Assembly (NCBI GenBank): GCA_009192285.1
Contig: CM018604.1
Coordinates: 1,302,001 to 1,366,000, forward strand
Source of the DNA: Morchella semilibera
Taxonomy: Eukaryota > Ascomycota > Pezizomycetes > Pezizales > Morchellaceae
Direction of reading: 5' to 3'
DNA: 64,000 nt
Shown: positions 59,556-64,000 of the stretch, in pieces
Position numbering within the stretch: the stretch's first letter is position 1
How the letters are laid out: every line of letters begins with the position of its first letter
Notes under the pieces: model-generated
Databases searched by the model: none
What the model was told of the DNA's origin: nothing
Seen by the model: the letters and a program-made list of their open reading frames with translations, nothing else
Translations under genes and position numbers: made by a program

Positions 59556-61949
59556 TCAATAACAGACCTCAACAACACTATTCAACCCTTGGGAGCCCCC
59601 CTTTTTACTCTTCCGCAGTTCATCCGCCTTCAATGTCATATAATTGGCAAATAATCTGGCGCTTTCATTTTTCATACAGGCACTTGCTATTCCGAATCTA
59701 TTACCCAAAACCTCCATGTCATCTGGTGACCTGCATCTGCTCAGCCCAACATAGGCTTGTCCAGGGGCGAATGCTCCGGAAACCTGTACGGAGGCAAAGT
59801 CCAATGTGCTTCCCTGACTTTTGTGAATCGTCGTCGCCCACGCCAGCCCAAGGGGTATCTGTAATCGACTTAAACGTAAGATGTTTTTCTTATTCGGGCT
59901 AAACCATTGCGAGATACGCTCGTCCCAAAGGACCGGTAGGATTGGGCGAGATATACCGGCTCCACGGAAATGAACGATGGGTACGCGAACGGTCCCGTCG
60001 GGACCTACTTTATTCGCTGCGAAATAATTACGAAACGATTGTAGCAATAGACCATCCTTTCCTGCAAGAAGTCTATCGCTAGTGTAATGAGAGAAACCGG
60101 TTACAATACCACGAGAACCGTTGAAAAGTCCTCCCTTAATGTCGATATTTGAGAGGAGCATTACCTGCGCGCCGTATCTGAGGGTGAGATGGCTCGTCAC
60201 CGGGAGATTACTAAAGAAGGCTTATTTGCGGAAATGAGTGAGTAGCCCAGATCAAAATAGCATACTAAAGGGCCTTTACGTTCCACCGCCAACTCCGATT
60301 CTGATAAGCTCCGAATGAAACGTTTATTTGGGGTGCTCAGCTCCCCTTTATCAAGTGCGTGAAAGTCGTATATTTCTGAGCGCAATTTGTTGAATTCCTC
60401 CAGGTTCTCTCTTGTGACATCCTTACGGTAGCAGTATAGCTTGGTTGGTTTAATACCACTTGCGGTCGGTTTTAAAGGCCTGTCTAAAGATACTAAGCGG
60501 TCTAGAATCTCATGCGTCATATCCCCGGTCTTGAACTTCGAAAGCAGATCAATCCATGCTTGATCACTCTGCCGGTGTACTTTCGTCAAGTATGCAAAGC
60601 TAAAATCAATCTGTGACCATGTTTGTGTCTGAAAGCAATACTTAACTGTATCGTTCCAGAGGTGTCCACATTTAACCCTCCCTTCCCCCCGCATACAGAC
60701 CGTCCAACTATTTGGGTCCACCTTCATTCCATGAATGAGATCAAGTTGTGATATTTCGTCCGTAATACGGTTGTGACCCTCAGGAAGATACTTCCGGACT
60801 GCCCTTGGAATAACAGGTTCGCCTAAAAGCTTAGTGATATTACCAATATTACATAGAGCCCATGCGTATATTACCACACTTATAGCAAGTTTTGCTAGTT
60901 TCAACGTCAACCGGCGGGAGCTGGAAAAAGTCACCACATACAACGAGCTTTATATCACCTGTTCCCATACTGATTATGAGTTCTATTCCCCCCTTGTGAC
61001 CCCAGCGGAATACAGACCGAATGGTGGGACCTTGTTCAAAGCCGCATTGAGGTCATCAATAGTAAAATTGCGAGGCAAATCCAAAATATGAGCGTAGCGC
61101 CAAATCCTTGCGATTTTATCCAATTTTTCGAATAGATCAGGTGATAACTAGCAGCTGAATCAATATCCCTCAGTTCTGGCGGTTTTTGGAAAAGATCACC
61201 TACCATGGAAATTTCATCTATAATCAACACTTGTGTCCTACGCCAGGCGGTCCCAAGCACCCTCTCCCCCCAGTTCAAATCTTGCATTAATGATTCATTA
61301 GATGATGACTGCACGATCTTCCGTATTGACAACCATGCCTGAGTTAGATATGCTTTAAGACCCTTGTCGCCTTTTCCTACACGGCTCCATGAATGTATTG
61401 TCCGTCCGCCTATGAGAATAGCTGCAGCGCCTGTGGGAGCAGTGACAGCATACTTGATTTTCTTTCCCCGGAGATGGTATTTTATATGTTTGAGGAGTAG
61501 AGATTTTCCAGATCCGGCTGGGCCAGTAAAGAAAGTATGTTTGCCTTCCAATACCAGGTCTAGTATGTATTTTTGATCCCCGGAGAGCTCTTGTTCAGGT
61601 AACTCAGGGCAATCTTCAACGTCTGTATCAGGTTCATAAGGTTCGACATCCTTCGCCCAGCCCCCTTCTAGCTCCGTACAGTCCTCCCCGAAGCGTTCCC
61701 GCAATTTTGCATTTTCCTTGTCGATCTCGCACTCTTTCATCCACCTAGTAGCTTCTTCCTTGCACCCAAAGGTTCTGTGAATGGCACCGGGATAGCCTTC
61801 GACATACCTCTTAGAGTATTCTCTAAAGTTTCATTTTCCATGTCAGCTAAATTACTTTCAGTTGCTGATCTTGATTTGGTTTACATATCACAGAAAATCC
61901 CCGATAGTCGACCATTGAAAATTGCGCGGTACATATCTCTAGCGGACAT
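59556..61949 (-). CDS. PIF1-family DNA helicase with N-terminal RNase H1-N/viroplasmin-type domain
   Basis: Superfamily 1B helicase. Six exons (- strand): 61949-61885, 61822-61204, 61147-61018, 60958-60875, 60822-60280, 60220-59556; total 2,106 nt, giving 701 residues. Introns of 52-62 nt restore every core motif. The N-terminal ~45 residues (YRAIFNGRLSGIFCD, then YVEGYPGAIHRTF, then EEATRWM) match the hybrid-binding RNase H1 N-terminal/viroplasmin domain pattern. Next come an acidic linker, Walker A GPAGSGKS (~122-129), TAPTGAAA, Walker B IIDEISM (~223-228), SPDLFEKLDKIAR, GDFFQLPP (~280-287), a CxxC pair (CYKCG) with a later C-x8-C before GHLW that may bind zinc, LTKVHRQ, GAQVMLL, and HKSQGST with YVGLSRC. 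It first looks like a broken gene because each exon is in a new frame. No stop remains once spliced. The length suits a nuclear or mitochondrial PIF1-like gene or a captured transposon helicase; no Rep domain is present. Confidence 0.85.
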
Positions 61950-62780
61950 TCCTGAATAGGTTTGACTTGAAGAAATCGGGAGCTGTCTGTGTGTTTTTAT
62001 AGGATAATTGAGACGGAGTGTCATAAAGTGCTCGCTGATACTGCCAGCAACGATCAGGCTAGGCGTTATTTGGGGTTGGTGTACTCGGGCGCGGGGGTAC
62101 AGGCGGTGTTTTTGCGGTAGTTTCCAAGTGCCCCTTGAGCTTGCTGATGTCTGTACGGAATATCTTTTGTAAGCCATCCGATCGATAGTATCGATAGACG
62201 AACTTGAGGCAGAGCATCTCAGCCCCAACTGCAAGAGCTTAGGTTTGGGGGTTTTCCCGTCTTGCATACAGCCCCCGCGCTCGGCTATGCATATGCAGAG
62301 CCGAAATAAGCGTTCCATCAATTTTATTGACTTTCAACCCATGGTTGTCGCTAAATCACCAAAATTATTGACACCAAGCGCTGCTATGGAGTGATTAAGT
62401 CCAACCTACCCGTGTTACAGAATTAAGGTTGATATTTTGGTATTCAGAGCATTAATGGCCATTCAAATTTCTACTCTAGATCTATCTTGGCCCTAGGCGG
62501 TTTCAATGCAAGTACTAAAAGCTACATGAGCAGTATGCCAAGGCGCTATATGAAAATCATCTTTTGTCTATAAGGATTGGTCTTGTGGCTTACCAGGACG
62601 GCAATTAGTTGTCTCAACTGTGTTGTTATTCAGAATTGATTCTTCATTATTCATAAGAAAAGGTGACCACACGTGTTTGTACGAAGGTGAGATATCTTCA
62701 AGAGTTTTTTTCTTTCGAGCATAGTCTTATTATGCGCTCCTATGCAATCAACCCCAAGAGCACCGAAGAAAATCCTGCAG
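61950..62780. other. intergenic region
   Basis: The helicase frame stays open upstream to 62321, but that extension shows no conserved sequence, so it is left out. No other gene seen. Confidence 0.5.
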
Positions 62781-63761
62781 CTACTGCGATGACTTCATCA
62801 TCTTGATGAATTCTGTTACAATCCCATCCGGAATGTCACCCATTCCCTCCAACACCTTCAAATCACCTTTCATGTTTTCATCGTTGGTAGTTCCGTTCAT
62901 TATCGATACTCCTCCACCATTCTCCCATCCTCTACCAAGAGACAAAACAAGCGCATACAACGCCTGCTCTTTGGTCCAACCTCTCTCTTCAGCGAATCCG
63001 CCGACCAACCTCGACCTCAAAAAGCCTGGATTTGCGGTCAAAGTCCAGAAACCCTGATAGACAAGCCCGTGATCCTTACAAAACCCTATGACCTGAGCAT
63101 CATATGCTGTCGCTTCGTGGAACCGATTCTGTACAATTGACGGCTTAACTTCAATGGCTGGACTGTTGTAGAGTGCTGAGAGAATAGGGAAGCCGCAATT
63201 AGAAATCCCCAGATGACGCACCTTGTGCGGGACAAACCGCTCAAGGCTCTTCCAGGCTGTGATTGTGTCTTCCAACGTCTGCAGTGGTGAGTGTAGCAAA
63301 ACCGAATCTATATAATCCACGCCAAGATTTCTCAAAGAAGTCTCAACCGATTGCCTGATCTGTGTGCTGATAGGGGCTGTAGCATTGTAAGGAATATTGT
63401 CTGGGTCTTGCCCACTGGGGGGGGTGTATTTGGTCTGTATAAAAAGCCTAGAACGATCGGCTGTAGGTTTTGCCTGGAGATGATTGAAGAGACCCTGGCC
63501 TACCAGCTGCTCCTGATAATGCTTCGGCTGGCAAGCAGTATCAACGCCAGTAAATCCATGAGCGAGAGCTGCTTGAACAAGGGGTGTAGTTTTGTCCCCC
63601 TTCCAAGCAGTTCCGTAGAGGAAGAGGGGATGATTTCGTCCACTGGGGAGTGTTAAGACAGGACTTGGGTCTGCCTCTGTTGTGATGTCAGGCATCTTGA
63701 AGGAGGCGAATGAACGAGTTAGTGATAATTTAGTGAGATATCTCGATTGACGTGCAAGCAT
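62781..63761 (-). CDS. aldo/keto reductase
   Basis: NADPH-dependent carbonyl reductase of the AKR (TIM barrel) superfamily; substrate unknown. A single exon of 326 residues. Presumed catalytic set: Asp74 and Tyr82 in GVDTACQPKHYQE, Lys111 in FIQTKYTPP, His157 in VLLHSPL. The wider D-to-Y spacing (DTACQPKHY) is typical of a fungal/plant subgroup. HLGISNCG, VKPSIVQNRFH, and a cofactor-binding end (LSLGRGWENGGGVSIMNG with TNDENMKGDL) are present. The first ~22 residues (MLARQSRYLTKLSLTRSFAS) are basic and hydroxylated, like a mitochondrial presequence. The internal Met23 (KMPDITTE) would give a cytosolic form. Confidence 0.93.
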   Translation of the reverse strand: MLARQSRYLTKLSLTRSFASFKMPDITTEADPSPVLTLPSGRNHPLFLYGTAWKGDKTTPLVQAALAHGFTGVDTACQPKHYQEQLVGQGLFNHLQAKPTADRSRLFIQTKYTPPSGQDPDNIPYNATAPISTQIRQSVETSLRNLGVDYIDSVLLHSPLQTLEDTITAWKSLERFVPHKVRHLGISNCGFPILSALYNSPAIEVKPSIVQNRFHEATAYDAQVIGFCKDHGLVYQGFWTLTANPGFLRSRLVGGFAEERGWTKEQALYALVLSLGRGWENGGGVSIMNGTTNDENMKGDLKVLEGMGDIPDGIVTEFIKMMKSSQ

Positions 63762-64000
63762 AAATGGTTCTACGCCCGGGGCTCAGTACTCGGGAAAGGA
63801 GTCGTATCATCTTGTTGGGAATATTTCTTTGATTTTCTACTTCAGGTTTAATTTGCCTTTCTGACATCCATGACGTAAAGGGGCAAGTACATGCATGAAG
63901 ATACATATGCTTAACCGCGGTACCGCCAATTGTAACCCTGGCCCTAGGGGATCTCCGAAAATAACAAAAAAAGAATTCCCAAGACAATCTGTCCTTTACC
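63762..64000. other. upstream flank of the aldo/keto reductase
   Basis: Promoter-side sequence; nothing else recognised before the window ends. Confidence 0.5.

Noticed and set aside
59556-61740. Initial reading of the helicase as a frameshifted pseudogene
   Set aside because: Each frame change coincides with a GT-AG intron of 52-62 nt that restores conserved PIF1 motifs exactly, so the gene appears intact.
61950-62321. N-terminal extension of the helicase frame
   Set aside because: The frame is open, but the conserved domain begins right after the ATG at 61949 and the upstream residues show no pattern.
1-64000. CRISPR arrays, bacterial operons, rRNA genes
   Set aside because: Nothing with regular repeat-spacer structure or rRNA sequence was seen; the DNA is eukaryotic nuclear.

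Overview
This window is nuclear DNA from a filamentous ascomycete (Pezizomycotina). Its genes carry short GT-AG introns of about 50-110 bases. The set includes a nine-exon beta-tubulin, a PTH11-like rhodopsin-domain membrane protein, an ABCG transporter with a Cys-rich N-terminus, and a long disordered protein. Gene density is low: 12 confident protein genes in 64 kb, separated by gaps of up to 8.6 kb. Those gaps are rich in homopolymers, short palindromes and dispersed motifs. The large gaps recall Pezizomycetes such as truffles and relatives, but that placement is only a guess.

Left part (1-14 kb): three membrane-protein genes on the + strand. They are an ABCG half-transporter (1009-3901), a seven-TM rhodopsin-domain protein (7935-9429) and a DHA2-like MFS transporter whose model is partly degenerate (11285-13685). 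Next, on the - strand, a six-exon gene (16708-22756) encodes about 1,778 residues. The protein has two N-terminal PPxY motifs, a long charged helix, Glu-Pro tracts and repeated Lys-rich Trp/Phe patches.

Middle (29-33 kb): TAF6 (- strand) and a probable CENP-P-type kinetochore gene (+ strand) diverge from a 663-bp shared promoter. The 8.6 kb that follow hold no recognised gene. They do hold foldback elements, a tRNA-like A/B-box element, inverted motif pairs and a tandem array of GC-rich hairpins.

Right part (41-64 kb): mostly housekeeping or metabolic genes. They are a MOCOS-like class V aminotransferase (-), beta-tubulin (+), an alpha/beta hydrolase (+), SAM50 (+), the tail-anchored E2 enzyme UBC6 (+), a PIF1-family helicase with an N-terminal RNase H1-N/viroplasmin-type domain (-) and an aldo/keto reductase (-).

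Exon structures were derived by eye from splice sites, reading frame and family motifs; in most models the exon sums keep frame exactly. The strongest unexplained signal is a dispersed 18-nt motif, CGAGTGAYNNNNYRTGAY. About 20 copies lie between genes on both strands, several as inverted pairs. The palindrome TACATGTA (22 exact copies seen) and the hairpin array at 36755-37187 come next.
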